A stretch of 64,000 bases of DNA from Evernia prunastri (lineage: Eukaryota; Ascomycota; Lecanoromycetes; Lecanorales; Parmeliaceae), in contig NKYR01000010.1 in assembly GCA_003184365.1 (NCBI GenBank), positions 62,001-126,000 of the forward strand, read 5' to 3'. A program made the translations under genes and the position numbers. Below are positions 1 through 11,503 of the stretch, piece by piece. The notes under the pieces were generated by a model, which was not told where the DNA came from, made no database searches, and saw nothing but the letters and a program-made list of their open reading frames with translations. The stretch's first letter is position 1, and each line of letters begins with the position of its first letter.

Positions 1-2
1 CG

Positions 3-3000
3 CAACATACTGATGCCGAGGACGGTCTCGAGTTACCTGCTGAATATACGGATCCTATAGCGGGCTTACCTAAACTGTCAAGAAGTGGAAAGACCATATA
101 TGTCAAGCCTGTAGATGATCTCGAGCCAGGGATAGACTTGTCCCGACTTGAAGATGATGATGGGCTTTTCGAGGAATTTCGTACTGCTGCGGTCCCGACA
201 GCTTATGGTACTCCCGACTTTCATCCAGGACGTAGTAATGGAGCGTCGCAATCAAACCCCAAGATCGCAGGCCGTGGGGAGAGGGCGCCAAAGAGAGGTC
301 AACAAGTCAGGGGTGTCCGACTTCACGCAGAGCGCGGTGTTACTTTCTGGCGTTTCAATTTGGAAGTAGAGCTTAGTATACAACAAACCCGCGTTGCTTA
401 CAGTATCAATGGCTCGCCGTCTGTGGGGTTCTGGATACCTGGAAGAGGCCAATCGATGAACGTGATGTTCCATAGCTGCAACGGTTTTAGCATGAGCGTC
501 AAGTAAGTCTGGACATATTGGGAACGAATTCATGCTTACAAGGGAGCAGCCCAGCTAATTTCTCTGGGCCTGACCCTCTCTGGCGAGATGTGCTCAACTG
601 TCATCAGACGCGACCATTCCATGTAATGATTGGTGGAGGGGACCAAATTTATAACGATGCTGTCATGAGCCAGAGCCCACTCTTTCGGGAATGGCTGGAG
701 ATGAAAAATCCGCACCATAAACACGAAGCTGACTTCTCGCCGTCGATGCATGAGGAACTGGAGACTTTCTATCTCGAAAGGTACTCTATGTGGTTTTCTC
801 AAGGACTTTTCGGCATGGCCAACTCCCAGATCCCAATGGTCAACATGTGGGATGATCATGGTATGTTTGCGCCTCGACACAGACCTCCCAACTCGCGGAT
901 CTCATTACCCCATCCATGTGTTGAATGTGATGCCTTATGATACTACCATTGACTCATGTGTGAATGACCAATGGCTAACCAGATCTTATCAGACATCATC
1001 GATGGTTTCGGTTCCTATCCGCATCACTTTATGAGCACGCCAGTATTTTGCGGTCTTGGGGCTGTAGCCTTTAAGTACTACATGCTCTTTCAGCATCAAA
1101 GCGTTCCAGACGAAGGGCCCGCTGATGAGCCAAGTTGGCTTATGGGACCTGAATGTGGGCCCTATATAAACCAGCCTAGTAGGAGTATATTCGTTTCTCT
1201 TGGAAAGAATGTCGCGCTTCTTGCTCTTGATTGTCGCACAGAGCGAACAGTAAGTGAAAGTTCCAGACAAAAAGATACCGTGTGCGTACTAATCCAACGT
1301 AGAGAGAAGAAATCCTGAGCGAAGCCACATATCAGACGGTCCTGGACAGATGCCGAAGAGAGATCATTGAGGGTGAGACGAGACATCTTGTCGTGGTGCT
1401 CGGCGTACCTATTGCCTACCCTAGATTGGTTTGGCTCGAGAACTTGATCACAAGCAGAGTGATGGACCCTGTAAAAGCCATTGGCCGAGCCGGCATGCTT
1501 GGAGGTTTCCTCAACAAATTCGACGGCGGCGTGGAAATCCTAGATGACCTGGACGATCACTGGACTGCGAAGAATCACAAACAAGAGAGAAATTGGTTTG
1601 TCCAAGAGCTTCAGGAACTGGCTGCAGAAAAGTCGGTCAGAGTGACAATCCTTGGGTAAGTGTCGAGAAACAGCCTCGAGAGTTCCTCTAATACGAGTAC
1701 TGACGAGCGATCAGTGGTGATGTCCATCTAGCAGCGGTCGGCCAATTTTACTCAAATCCTAAGTTGAAGGTATCGAAAGACCGAGACCATCGCTACATGG
1801 CCAACGTCATCTCATCTGCCATCGTCAATACGCCTCCACCGAATAATATGGCCGATATTCTCAACAGGCGCAACAAGACTCACCATCTCGATGGCGACAC
1901 CGACGAGGACATGATCCCGATGTTTACCCATGATGTGAATGGCAAGTTAAGAAATAACAAAAGATTATTGCCACGAAGAAATTGGTGCTCAATCAGAGAA
2001 TACTATCCAGGCTCCACTCCTCCACCAACACCACCCCAGTCGGAGCTTCAAACCCCGAGTGACGAGTCTCCAACCCATCCAACTCGCCTTCAAAGGACCC
2101 TATCACTAACAAGAGGCGATGTAAAACCTGGCAACCTCATCCGCCGACTTTCAGGTCGTGGGCCACCACCAAGCAACGACTACCCGCTTTCAAACAAATA
2201 CGATGCGGGAGAGTCTCCGTCGTCGCCTCCGCCTGATGGCTATTTTCCTCCTCAGCCCAAGACGCCTCAAAGAGCTGCGACCATCAGCGGAAATGGCGGT
2301 CAACGCCATAGCTCCGCCCCTCTTCCCCGTCCCGGCAACTTCCATCGCCGTCCGACCAACATGAGCGAGAAAGCTGTAGCGAAAGGGGGAGACGTGGATG
2401 ACACGACGGGTCATATCAATCTTGAACACGGGCTAGATATAGTCTTGAATTGTGAAGTCAACCAGAAAGATCCAGCAGGTATCACCGTTCCTTACCGGCT
2501 TCTGATTCCAGCACTTTGGTACGAAGGAGAAGGGGACGTGAACACCGAAACTTATAAGAAGAAGGGCTTTCTATCTCGGATAGGCAGTATCAGAGGCACC
2601 AGAAGGAACACTCTGGCCGTGGGTCAAGGTCGGGGAAATTGGGGTCGGCAAGACAGCCTGACTCCAAGTGGGAGCGAAGGCGAGAGTGAGGATGAGGCGG
2701 AGGCTGAGCCAGTCAAACCGCGACGTTGGAGCTTTGGAGTGTCCCAAAGGAGGCAGTATCGAGATCAGACGCCGCCTGTCGAACGAGGATATGGAGACCA
2801 GCAGCCCCAGAAGCAAAGAGACTTCCAAGATCGGAAACAGCAGATTGGAGAATCCAAACAACAGCCGTTTTCGATGCCGCCAAGACAGCAAAGGCAATAT
2901 GGAGAGCTGGGCCAGCAGCAAGGCCAATTCGCTAAGTCCGATTATGACGAAGTACGGCATGATTCTGTCGATTATCACGAGCATCTCGATGCGAGCCCAC

Positions 3001-3353
3001 CAAATCCAAACAGCGGGTACGTTCGCAAGCCAAGTAAAGTCGACCGCATGCTGGGTGTTGGTCCTACGGCGCGTGCCGACAGCTCCTCGGCAAATGTTGG
3101 GATCAATCCACCGAGCTCAGCTGACGCCCATAGGGATGTCGAGATTGGCGCCCAACGATACTCTGAGAGTGGCGGGTCTGAGAGTGAGGAGTATGAAGAA
3201 GAGGCACCTAAGAAGCCAGCAAGGCGCGTTTCCCAGGGCTATAGTGGCATTGAGGCCTACTCAGAGAAGAAAGATACAGGGTGGAGAAGATTCTTGAGTA
3301 AAGTCAAAGATATCGAGGAAAAGAGTTCAGGTCGACGGCCTCCGGCCAACTGA
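3..3353 (+). CDS. PhoD-like metallophosphatase domain protein, 5' partial
   Basis: The gene is open from the left edge, so its N-terminus lies outside the window. Best exon model: 3-502, 547-860, 993-1249, 1305-1655, 1715-3353, each join keeping frame with GT-AG borders. The joined protein carries PhoD-like motifs in order: GGGDQIYND, then NMWDDHD formed across the 860/993 junction, then GGDVHLAAVGQF formed across the 1655/1715 junction. These Asp/His-rich motifs are where this phosphatase/phosphodiesterase superfamily binds metal. Family knowledge gives phosphomonoester or diester hydrolysis; the fungal substrate is unknown to me. The last exon codes for roughly 540 residues that are mostly Pro/Ser/Gln-rich and charged, probably disordered, ending in a basic-acidic segment before TGA at 3351-3353. 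The family is fairly sure; the function of the tail is not. The 3' end faces the Wss1 gene. Confidence 0.85.
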
Positions 3354-3975
3354 GTGATGAGCATCCGCTAAGTTTAGAGGATGGGAAAAGAAAGGGTACG
3401 GCAGTAAAATGGATTGAAAACGCACTATCATTTCGTTGGAGCGTCGAGTTAAGTCTTTACTTGACATAATTATAATTACATAGCGATTCAGCGATAGCAC
3501 TGTGTCAATAATGGTATTTCTAGAGTGAAAAGGTTCAGCTAATGCAGAAGGTTCTTCTTGTATTTCAAGTGCTAAATATATGTGAATATTTTTCCTTCCC
3601 AATGATGGAAACTATGACGCCGTCGCTATGCTTTGTAATTATCGTTGCCATACTGCTGCCAGTAAGCAGATTGCTCCACGCTATGCAAAATCATTGCATC
3701 ACAGGTTCTCACAAAGTCGTGTAGCCCTCTCAGCCCGACTCTACCGTACTAAGCAGGCGAGCTGCCGGAGGGTCGCAGTCTTGGGTACTGAACCCTTTTG
3801 CTTTGACGCCGAGTTTCAGGTTTCATGCCAAGAGAAGTCGCCATTCATACATAGATGAAGTTGCTCCAGGTTAGGCGTTGGATCATGAAGAGACCGCCCT
3901 GTGCGTGTTGATCCTACCCGTACCTTCAGGACTTTACAAATGCCTTTTTGGGGTGCGTCGACCACAAGGCGGCTA
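3354..3975. other. Convergent intergenic region
   Basis: This 622-base gap lies between the 3' ends of the PhoD-like and Wss1 genes. It should hold both 3' UTRs. I see no convincing coding exon, RNA gene or repeat in it. Confidence 0.6.
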
Positions 3976-5330
3976 TTAGGAACTCTGCTTCATGCTCCCA
4001 CACCTCGCACAAGTCCACCACTCGCTCTCCATGAAATTCCCACAGGTATGACAAGACCAACCTATCGGCTTCTTGGGCAGCTGCGAGGTCGTGGCATCGA
4101 GAGACATCAGCGACTTCACTGCTTTCTTGGAATTGCTATCCCTGATTGAGCTTGGCCTAGCTTGAGTCGAGCCAACGTTTGGAGCCTTCGTTACGGGTGA
4201 AGCTGGTGGAGATGGGCGTTCGGTAGTGCAGGCATCGCAGCAGAGATAGTTGGCTGGGTTGACAAGGGTGCAGATTTCGCATGTCCAAGAGTCCGAGAAT
4301 GGTGCTTGAGGTCTGGAGGGTAGGTTTTGGATGGATGAAGGAAGCGTGTTTTGGGCGTGGCCTGGACCTGCGATGTTGGTGGAAGGAGGCAAAGGTTTCG
4401 TGGATGCTGGGACTGGTGGTGCACGATTGGAGGGGGTTCCAGGTTCTGATTTAATACTTTTGAAGCCTCCTTGGCTGCCAGCGGGGTTCTCTTGGCTGGG
4501 CCGAATGTAGTCGTCGCCGTACTTCTCCCTTTCTTCTTCCTGGACGAGGTCAATATAGGCGATCATGATAGCTTCCTCGTTTGCATCGTCCTCGTCTGCT
4601 TTGGTCCTGAAACCCTTTTTGTTCGTCTCCTTGTCTATCTCCCTCTCACGCTCCGCATCAACGCCGCTAGCACAGCCTTTAGTAATTGTAGCCCTCCTGG
4701 CCGCGGCATCTGCAATGACGTTCCTGATATCCACCCCTCGCCTTACCGGTGCACCTCCCAGCCTTTGCCCTGAGCCTGCTGTGAGTGTCCGTCTTTTCTC
4801 TGCGTTGACGCGCGCTAGGCGACGAGCTTCATGCATGGGGATACGGTCCCGACCACCAAGCTTGTGACCGGTTGAGAGGAAGCCTTCGCCTGTGTAGCCT
4901 TTGCGGATTAGTTGCTCGTGCTCGTCGCGAAGTTGGTTCCAGAGGTTGTGGAACGATTCATCGTGGGGTCCGAAGACTATGTGGCAGAGTCTGAGAGACT
5001 GTTGTTAGCCATGTAGCTGACACAGGATCATGATTTCTCTCACTCGTGTAGCATTGTATCAGTGACCTCCTCCACGGGCAGAAATTGACGCTCGTCGCCA
5101 GAGTACCTTAGGCGCAGGCAAATCTTTTGTCCTTTATTGATGTTTAGGCCTAGCAGGTTGCGTTCTGGTGGATAGAACTCCGTCAAAACCCCGACCTTCC
5201 ACCCTCGCTGTCTCATTATCGGCTTGACCAGGGAGGCGATTTTGCGGAGGGTTTGCAGCGCCTCCGCCTCTCGAGGGCGCGACTTTTCATGCTGATATTC
5301 GGAGACGGCAGGATCGTGCTCGTAACCCAT
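3976..5330 (-). CDS. wss1: Wss1-type DNA-dependent metalloprotease (WLM domain)
   Basis: Two exons on the minus strand, 5330-5044 and 4990-3976, predict 433 aa. The intron (4991-5043) splits the catalytic motif: splicing creates HELCH at about residues 95-99, followed by Gly and His/Asp in the pattern HExxHxxxGxxH, the SprT-like zinc site of WLM proteases. An LSTGHKLGG segment follows. The C-terminal half has two RanBP2-type zinc fingers (around residues 320-345, WTCEICTLVN; and 410-430, GWSCHTCGNF), separated by Ser/Pro-rich linkers. Known Wss1 proteins cleave DNA-protein crosslinks and bind Cdc48 and SUMO; that role is inferred here from family membership. Start is the ATG at 5330, with Met followed by a short acidic N-terminus. 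It shares a short divergent promoter region with the DUF1776 gene. Confidence 0.9.
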
Positions 5331-5720
5331 GTTGCAGTTATGTTAAGGAAATTTTACCAAGGTTTGTGGTCATAAGCAACGTTTGAAAGGGAAGACTTGG
5401 CTTCCTGGCAGAATATCAGGTGTTTACTGTTTTGTTGCATCTGGAAATCTCCAGAATCCTGCTTACGAATCGCTTCCGCCATTCACATGACTTGCAAGGC
5501 TCCCCCACATACCCAACTCCAGCTTCAACTCCAGTATCAGATGAACAAGCTTGCATTTGCATTGAAAGGTGTTTATTAAAACGGTGACACGCTCGGTGAA
5601 AACTAGAGTGCGGAGCAAATCCTCGGCTAATACTCGGGAGATGCAGTCGTAATATGCGGGCAAGGCGGGGAGTTCATTCTTATCCTTTGGTGCTTAACCA
5701 TCCTCAACAGCTCGATTTCC
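5331..5720. promoter_or_regulatory. Divergent promoter region, wss1 / DUF1776
   Basis: These 390 bases separate two genes transcribed away from each other and must hold both promoters and leaders. I recognise no specific operator or TATA arrangement that I could defend. Confidence 0.5.
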
Positions 5721-7094
5721 ATGGACAGCGTGCCTCTACAAGCTCACATCACGTCCGAAATGTCGAATATTATAGATTCGGTCAACTCCTTTACTGAGGC
5801 TATTGACCGTCATTTCGATTATGTCGGCCGTTCCTTGAAGGACGCCTTTCGTGACACGCCTTGGCTTCCAGACTCGATTAAGCCAAAGCCACCTCCTGTC
5901 CCTAAAACAGTACCAGTTGTAGCTATGCCATTTGGCTACTTCGAAGCAACTCGAATTTGGGTTTCCGAACATCGAGCATGTACAGCGGCGGTGGTTGCAT
6001 TCGTCGGTACAGGAGCCTTCATCGTATGGCGACAGAGGAGAAACGACAGAGTCAAGAGACGCGCATCGCGTGCTAAGAATGGATCCAGGACAGAGGTCGT
6101 GGTCCTCGCTGGATCCCCGCATTCGCCTCTTACTCGTTCGCTATCTTTAGATCTTGAAAGGCGAGGCTTTATTGTTTACGTCCCAGTCAGCACTTTGTCC
6201 GAAGAACAAATAATTCAATCCGAGTCAAGGGCCGACATTCGGCCTCTCAATATCGACATTACATCTGTATGCCTTCTGCATCTCAATGAGCAGACGGAGA
6301 TTGCTAACGATGCGTTATAGCTCTCTTCAACAGAAGAAACTATCCAGAAATTCACCACACACATACATACTCCTCAGCATCCCCTTTCCAACGCTCCGCC
6401 TCATAACCTTCACCTGGCTTCTCTCGTATTGCTTCCAGCGGTTACCCTTCCTGTCAGAGCTGTCGACTCCCTGTCACCTCCCGAGTGGTCTGACATCTTG
6501 AACAACAATCTCGTGGCGCCATTTACTACCGTCCATGCCTTCTTACCGCTTCTTGTCACACAAAAATCATCCATCCTGTTCCTCAACCATTCGGTTGTAC
6601 CATCGCTCAGTCAGCCTTTCCGCGCTGCCGAAAGTGTCATAGGGGGTGCTTTGAATCAGTATATCTCCACACTACGCCGCGAGGTGCAAGATCAAGGCGT
6701 TAACGTTGTACAATTCCGGCTCGGTCACTTCGATTACGGTATCACACTCTCAGAAAACCAGCAGCTGGTGCCGAGCCAGTACTCGTCCAGAGCCGAGTTT
6801 GCGAGGCGAAGGCTTGAGCAAAAAGGGCTCGAGAAGCCGGTAAAAGGTCAATCATTACGCGAGTTACACAATGGAGTCTTTGATGCTATTGTGAGGGGGA
6901 AGGGAAGGAATGGGACGATATTCGTGGGACGAGGTGCCCGGAGTTATGATCTTGTGGGGAAGTGGGTTCCGAATGGAATTGTGGGCTGGATGATTAAGTC
7001 AAATGGTGTTGAAACAACAGAGAAGGAGGGGTCTGTAGAAGCCAGTACTGAGTGGGAGAAGGTGGATGATATTGGTGATGACAAAGACTCCTAG
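5721..7094 (+). CDS. DUF1776 family SDR-like membrane protein
   Basis: Exons 5721-6266 and 6321-7094 (intron 54 nt, GTATGC...TATAG, phase 0) give 439 aa. Around residues 85-108 a hydrophobic stretch (TAAVVAFVGTGAFIVW) followed by RQRRNDRVKRR looks like a single membrane anchor with a basic stop-transfer side. The part after it begins with a Rossmann-like strand (VVVLAGSPHSPLTRSLSLDL) and later has SILFLNHS and a helix-rich segment reminiscent of short-chain dehydrogenases. The canonical Tyr-x-x-x-Lys pair is not evident, so enzymatic activity is doubtful. This matches the fungal DUF1776 family, whose function I do not know. The acidic C-terminus ends in DDIGDDKDS. Confidence 0.75.
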
Positions 7095-7620
7095 GCAAGG
7101 CATCGCTGAGCAGTGGTGGGTTAGGGGATTTACTGGCGTTCATCTCATCTCAATCCATGCAAGCACGTGGAATGTAACGGATGCATGGTGTTCGGCGTTC
7201 ATTTATTCGATTAATAGCTCGATACCACAGTGCTCAATACAATATACATCATAGCTTATGGCTTGGACAAGAGGGTTGGAATGATTCAACTGGATGCGTA
7301 GGGGCTTCTGCACATCACTATGTATCAGCAGCCCGGACTTATTTTCGCTGCTCGCCTTTCTTTGCGCTTCTTTGCGAGTCTACCATGGCGAATGCTGCTT
7401 GGCGTATCCCGGCCTAGGGATTGCAAAGACCGACCCCCCTTGAATCGTTGTGCTGAAGATAAAGTATCTCAGCGACCGATTCATAACTCTTTAGGATGCA
7501 AGCCTCAATCAGTTATGAATGGATCAGATATCCAGTTCGACCCTTCTTGCGGTCACCAGAATTGTAAGCATATGGAATAGCCTCGAGTATTCTTCGAGCA
7601 ATCCAGACATGGACTTCACT
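7095..7620. other. Convergent intergenic region
   Basis: This is the 3' flank of both the DUF1776 and yth1 genes. No coding or RNA gene is visible. Confidence 0.5.
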
Positions 7621-8337
7621 TCATCTGTCGTGACCTCCTCCTCGCCTTCTAGTGTTATACCGCCCTCCACCACCCCTACCTCTACCCCTTCCTCTGTTAC
7701 TCTCGTTTCTTTCATACTCCCTCTGCTCCTGTCGATCGGCCTCCTCCCGCAACCTCTCCTTTTCTGCCTCTATTTCCTCCGCCGTCTTCTCAACTTTCAC
7801 AGTAGGCTTCGGCAAATCCTCTGGAAATCTCGGATGAGCGCCCTCCTTACACTGCCTTCCGTAGGGGCAGAAGCCAGCAAGGTAGAACTTGCACAACGTC
7901 TTCCGCACATGCTTCTTGCTGCAACGTTGACCCAAAGGGCAAAATCCCTTCTCGTAATGCGGACAAGGAGGTAGCCTCGTTGCCGGATCGACGTGTAAAT
8001 AGTTACAGTCCTCACCACTTACACAGTAGCCACTGCGATTGTAGTTCGTACATTCTGCTCTAGCCCGTATGTTGTATTCATGCAGGTAATCGCATTGGTC
8101 ACCTTTTTTACAGAGCCCTTTCAGCCAGTGCTTACAGACGAGATTATTGTTGTGATGGTTGCCATGTTTGTCAGGACACAGATTGCCTAAAGGGCAGAGG
8201 CCTTGGCGATCTGCTTGACAGACTGGTCGGTTGGGATCGAGACCGAAGCGATATTCGCGCTTGAGAAAGTCAGAGAAGGCGAAATCATAGGTGGAAGGCC
8301 TATGGGATCCGTTGGGGCTTTCGTGACCGAGGTTCAT
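7621..8337 (-). CDS. yth1: mRNA 3'-end processing CCCH zinc-finger protein Yth1 (CPSF30)
   Basis: A single exon of 238 aa on the minus strand, ATG at 8337. Five tandem CCCH fingers are visible from about residue 39 to 170: CQADRQGLCPLGNLC..H, CKHWLKGLCKKGDQC..H, CTNYNRSGYCVSGEDC..H, CPHYEKGFCPLGQRC..H and CKFYLAGFCPYGRQC..H. Five CCCH repeats of this spacing, with the preceding FxxFLKxEYRF segment, identify the CPSF30/Yth1 subunit. It belongs to the cleavage and polyadenylation factor, binds pre-mRNA near the poly(A) signal, and acts in the nucleus. The C-terminus has a Glu/Arg-rich helix and an RGRGRGRGGGG tail. A CGCAG just before the ATG could be a splice acceptor, so an extra upstream exon is not excluded. 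Confidence 0.92.
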   Translation of the reverse strand: MNLGHESPNGSHRPSTYDFAFSDFLKREYRFGLDPNRPVCQADRQGLCPLGNLCPDKHGNHHNNNLVCKHWLKGLCKKGDQCDYLHEYNIRARAECTNYNRSGYCVSGEDCNYLHVDPATRLPPCPHYEKGFCPLGQRCSKKHVRKTLCKFYLAGFCPYGRQCKEGAHPRFPEDLPKPTVKVEKTAEEIEAEKERLREEADRQEQREYERNESNRGRGRGRGGGGRYNTRRRGGGHDR

Positions 8338-8834
8338 CTGCGTAGCTCCACGGTGGTCAACTGCAACGGCCTTGTTGCAGGGAGTCGCTACAGACGAGCA
8401 GATGTAGAAGACTTTGGGAACAATGGAGGCTCAAGTGATTAGTAAGTCGAATCATCCCCTAACTTCTCGAAGCCAGCTCGTTTTCACTCAGGTACGCGGG
8501 TACGAGTGAAAATTAAATTGGTTTCGCTAAGGTACTTTAATGATGGTGTCACAAGCTGGTAAAGTACTTTACCTTATCACTTTATTTTTGTTGTCAAGGC
8601 GCGAGGAGCGCTTGGCGCGGGTAAAAGTGCGCCCTTGGTACTAGTACAAGTATCTTAATAATTGTATAGGACACACTACTCATACTCTTTGCAATGATCA
8701 CAGTCGTGTAGTAAACGATGTGTTTAATGTGACAGTACTCATGCACAAGGCTCAATTATTTTAATAATAGATCCAAATGGCTGCGTTCCCCAAGAGCGGA
8801 TCTCCCCAATTTCTCTTACTCTCGGATCTCTCTC
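8338..8834. promoter_or_regulatory. Divergent promoter region, yth1 / chitinase
   Basis: These 497 bases separate yth1 and the chitinase. At 8529-8576 they contain AAGGTACTTTA and AAAGTACTTTACCTTA, copies of a short AAGGTAC-type motif that recurs in other intergenic regions here. GGTACTAGTACAAG at about 8637-8650 is related. Confidence 0.5.
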
Positions 8835-10164
8835 ATGGCTTCATCCCAGGGTAAACTAAAGCCGAGTTGGCGGACACACTCCTTGAATCCATTCAAGGTT
8901 AAGAGCCTCGACCAAGTTCGACCGACCAATGTCGAACAAGCTTCTGAGTCGCTCCCCGTTAATGCTGTCTATTACCCAAATTGGCGGGTCTACAAGGGAT
9001 TCCCTCCGTCCTCCCTAAATCTGAAATATGTTACCCACGTCTTCTATGCATTTGCATGGTGAGTATCCTCTTCTTATTTGAGCGTATCGCACTGATAGAA
9101 AAATTGTAGGGTTAGGAATCAGGGCCATCTATTTGTATGCAATGCAATTCTTGCAACTGGTCTTCCCGTCCGAGCCTTACGCAGCTGCAGTTCAGCGACG
9201 AGTACGCCGACACTGAGTTCGATATTAATGGCGACGGTAGCGTGAAGGGGTGTCTGAACGATCTAAAAATGCTCAGAACGCGATATCCGAATATCAAGAC
9301 AATCCTTTCCGTTGGCGGAGGTGGAGAAGGTAGTGCTCCTTTTCCGGCAGTCGCCAGCAATGGAATCGTTAGGTCGAGTTTTGCCCAAAGTGCAAGACAA
9401 ATAGTGGATGCCTTTGGACTTGATGGCATTGATAGTAAGTGGGCACATCAAGATTAAAGCTTTTACCGTAGCTGATAGATGAAGTCGATTGGGAACAGCC
9501 ATCGGATTCTAAGCAAGGTCAACACTACGTCCAATTGCTTGCAGCTGTTAGGAAAGAACTGCCTGGCCCTAGATATATCTTGACCTCCGCCTTGCCTGCT
9601 GGTGAATGGGCCTTGAGGAACATTGATCTTGGTAAAGCCTCGACTTACTTGGATCTAATCAACCTGATGACTTATGATTTCTCCGGACCATGGACGGATC
9701 TCTGTGGTCATCATGCTCAGCTTTACAGCCCGAAGGACCCTCACAATAACGCCGCCAGACTTTCATGTAGTTCCGCCGTAGCCTACGCACAGTCCCGAGG
9801 TGTACGGGCCAAGCAAACTCTGCTTGGCGTTCCCGCGTATGGACGTTCTTTCCTGGGTGCTAGCAAGGCAGGAGACCGTTTCAAGGGTCATGCAGGTGAA
9901 GAAGGTACCTTCGAGTACAAGGATTTGCCGCGGCCAGGAGCCATCGTGAATTTTGACAAGGAAGTAGGTGCCGTCTATTGTGTGGGCGGTGATGGTGGCT
10001 TTGTGACATTCGATGATGTCCGAACCGTCAAAATGAAGGCACAATTTGTGCTGAATGAGGGTCTTGGAGGGATGTTTTTCTGGACTGGAGTGGGAGACAC
10101 GCAAGACTCCACAAGCTTAGTGGAGGCAAGCTACCGATCTTTGTATCTTCAGCATTCCAACTGA
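8835..10164 (+). CDS. GH18 chitinase, no evident signal peptide
   Basis: Four exons: 8835-9058, 9110-9134, 9185-9434 and 9485-10164, giving 392 aa. The third intron splits the active site; choosing the acceptor at 9483-9484 restores DGIDIDWE (about residues 163-170), the GH18 catalytic DxxDxDxE with Glu170 as proton donor. SVGGGGEGS and MTYDFSGPW are further GH18 signatures. The acceptor before exon 3 is ambiguous: CAG at 9182-9184 or 9188-9190 both keep frame and differ by two residues. The N-terminus (MASSQGKLKPSW...) lacks a hydrophobic signal, so an intracellular or unconventionally secreted enzyme is likely. By family it cleaves chitin beta-1,4 bonds; a role in autolysis or wall turnover is inference. 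Confidence 0.9.
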
Positions 10165-10798
10165 AATTGACAATATGCACTGCCTTCCCATGGAGCAGAT
10201 GAACAATGCGGTTATCTTCCGATAATGTTCCTCGTTTGGGAAGGAGATTGCGGAATAGCTAACCAACTATTTTTGAGAAGGCGCCAGCCAAAGTCAACAA
10301 TACCAAGACTCAAAGTGACCTGCAACCTCCTCTCTGGGAAAGTGCAGATCTTGTCTCCATGACGACGCCATAGTCCTTATATCTACCTGAAGCCACGGTC
10401 TTGCTTCCACTCTCTTTCAAACAATCATTCCACGTTGCAGAACAAGGGCCGAGCATCTTCTACAGTCGGCTTCAACAGCACAAAATTATCATTAATCCAT
10501 TCTACTCTGCTGTCCAAGCTAGCGTTCGTTTGCTACTAGCACACAGACTATCTCTAATTTGCAGCTTGTTCGACCTCTGCTAGAGCAATCCAATACAAGT
10601 GTTCTCCAGTGGTATCTCGAGGCAACCTCTCTCATCAGCTCCAGATCATCACCAGTCAATCTGTATGCCATGTCCAATCTGTTCCTTGTACAAGCTGACC
10701 GGGACACTTGCAGTAAGACAGCTCTCATTGCTAGTCTTTGCCGGCTTGAGACCAACGCAACACTCTCAGACAGCCATCCATCTCTCGCTTGACTGACC
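10165..10798. other. Intergenic region between chitinase and small secreted protein
   Basis: A 634-base gap upstream of the small secreted protein gene. No further gene is apparent; short open frames here lack codon structure and homology I recognise. Confidence 0.5.
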
Positions 10799-11503
10799 AT
10801 GTCTTCACTCACGATGCTCCTCGCATTCATGCTTTCTTTACTCATGACGGTTGCCCAAAGCCTCAACGGGACAAGCCTCAACGGGACAGAACTCTCCACC
10901 ATGTTTCCCTCAAACCCCCGTTGGAGATGTTCTCAGCGTCACGAAATGCTTCTGCATGAGTGGCGAAGATCTTGCGTCGCCTAAAATTACCTTTGGCTAC
11001 TACGTACGTGTCGAGAGTCCGAGTTCCCTCTTTCAACAAACCCGTTAGCCCCGAGACATGTCATCTGAGGGTATGCTAACCTCGGAATCTCTAAATAGTA
11101 TCTTTTCGAGTACTGGAATTACCATTTGAACCGCACTTACTCCATCTCAGCGAATTGCACCTCTGAAACCAACGATATGGAGCCCGGCGAATGCTTGCAC
11201 CACATTCGCGAACAAAGAAAAATGTGTAAAGTTTACCCTGACGGCAACGAGTTTTGTTACAAGTTTAAAGACGATGTGGCCAAGTCCGACAAGTCAGAAA
11301 GCACGTTTGGTTTCAATGGTCAGAAAAGAGCAGTGCCAAACCCCGCTTCTGAAATCATGCCGTCAGACAAGATACTGCTGAGCTGTGGGTACTATTGCAG
11401 CGAGAAGCTTGGGTTATCGACTATCGCGCCAGTGACAGTCAACTTTGCTGTGAGTGCACCGAAGCAATCCTTTCCTCAATCGGTACCCTGGCTGGGATTC
11501 TAA
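10799..11503 (+). pseudogene. Small secreted Cys-containing protein with a disturbed frame
   Basis: ATG at 10799 starts a clear signal peptide (MSSLTMLLAFMLSLLMTVAQS) followed by a duplicated 5-residue SLNGT. At the CCCCC run 10915-10919 this frame becomes meaningless. One base shorter, it would continue into the frame encoding VGDVLSVTKCFCMSGEDL and ITFGYY, which splices at 11004-11098 (CTAAC branch) into exon 11099-11503 (YLFEYWNYHLNRTYS..., several Cys and N-glycosylation sites NRT, NCT). Either a one-base insertion has broken the gene, or there is an assembly error, or a tiny intron of 34 nt (10903-10936) repairs the frame. A GTGAGT at 11450 with branch CTGAC and acceptor at 11592-11593 suggests an alternative last exon, 11594-11644. 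I do not recognise the family; an effector-like secreted protein is possible. Confidence 0.5.

Noticed and set aside
9435..9478. Acceptor at 9477-9478 in the chitinase gene
   Set aside because: It would insert two residues into the catalytic DGIDIDWE; the acceptor at 9483-9484 restores the motif exactly.
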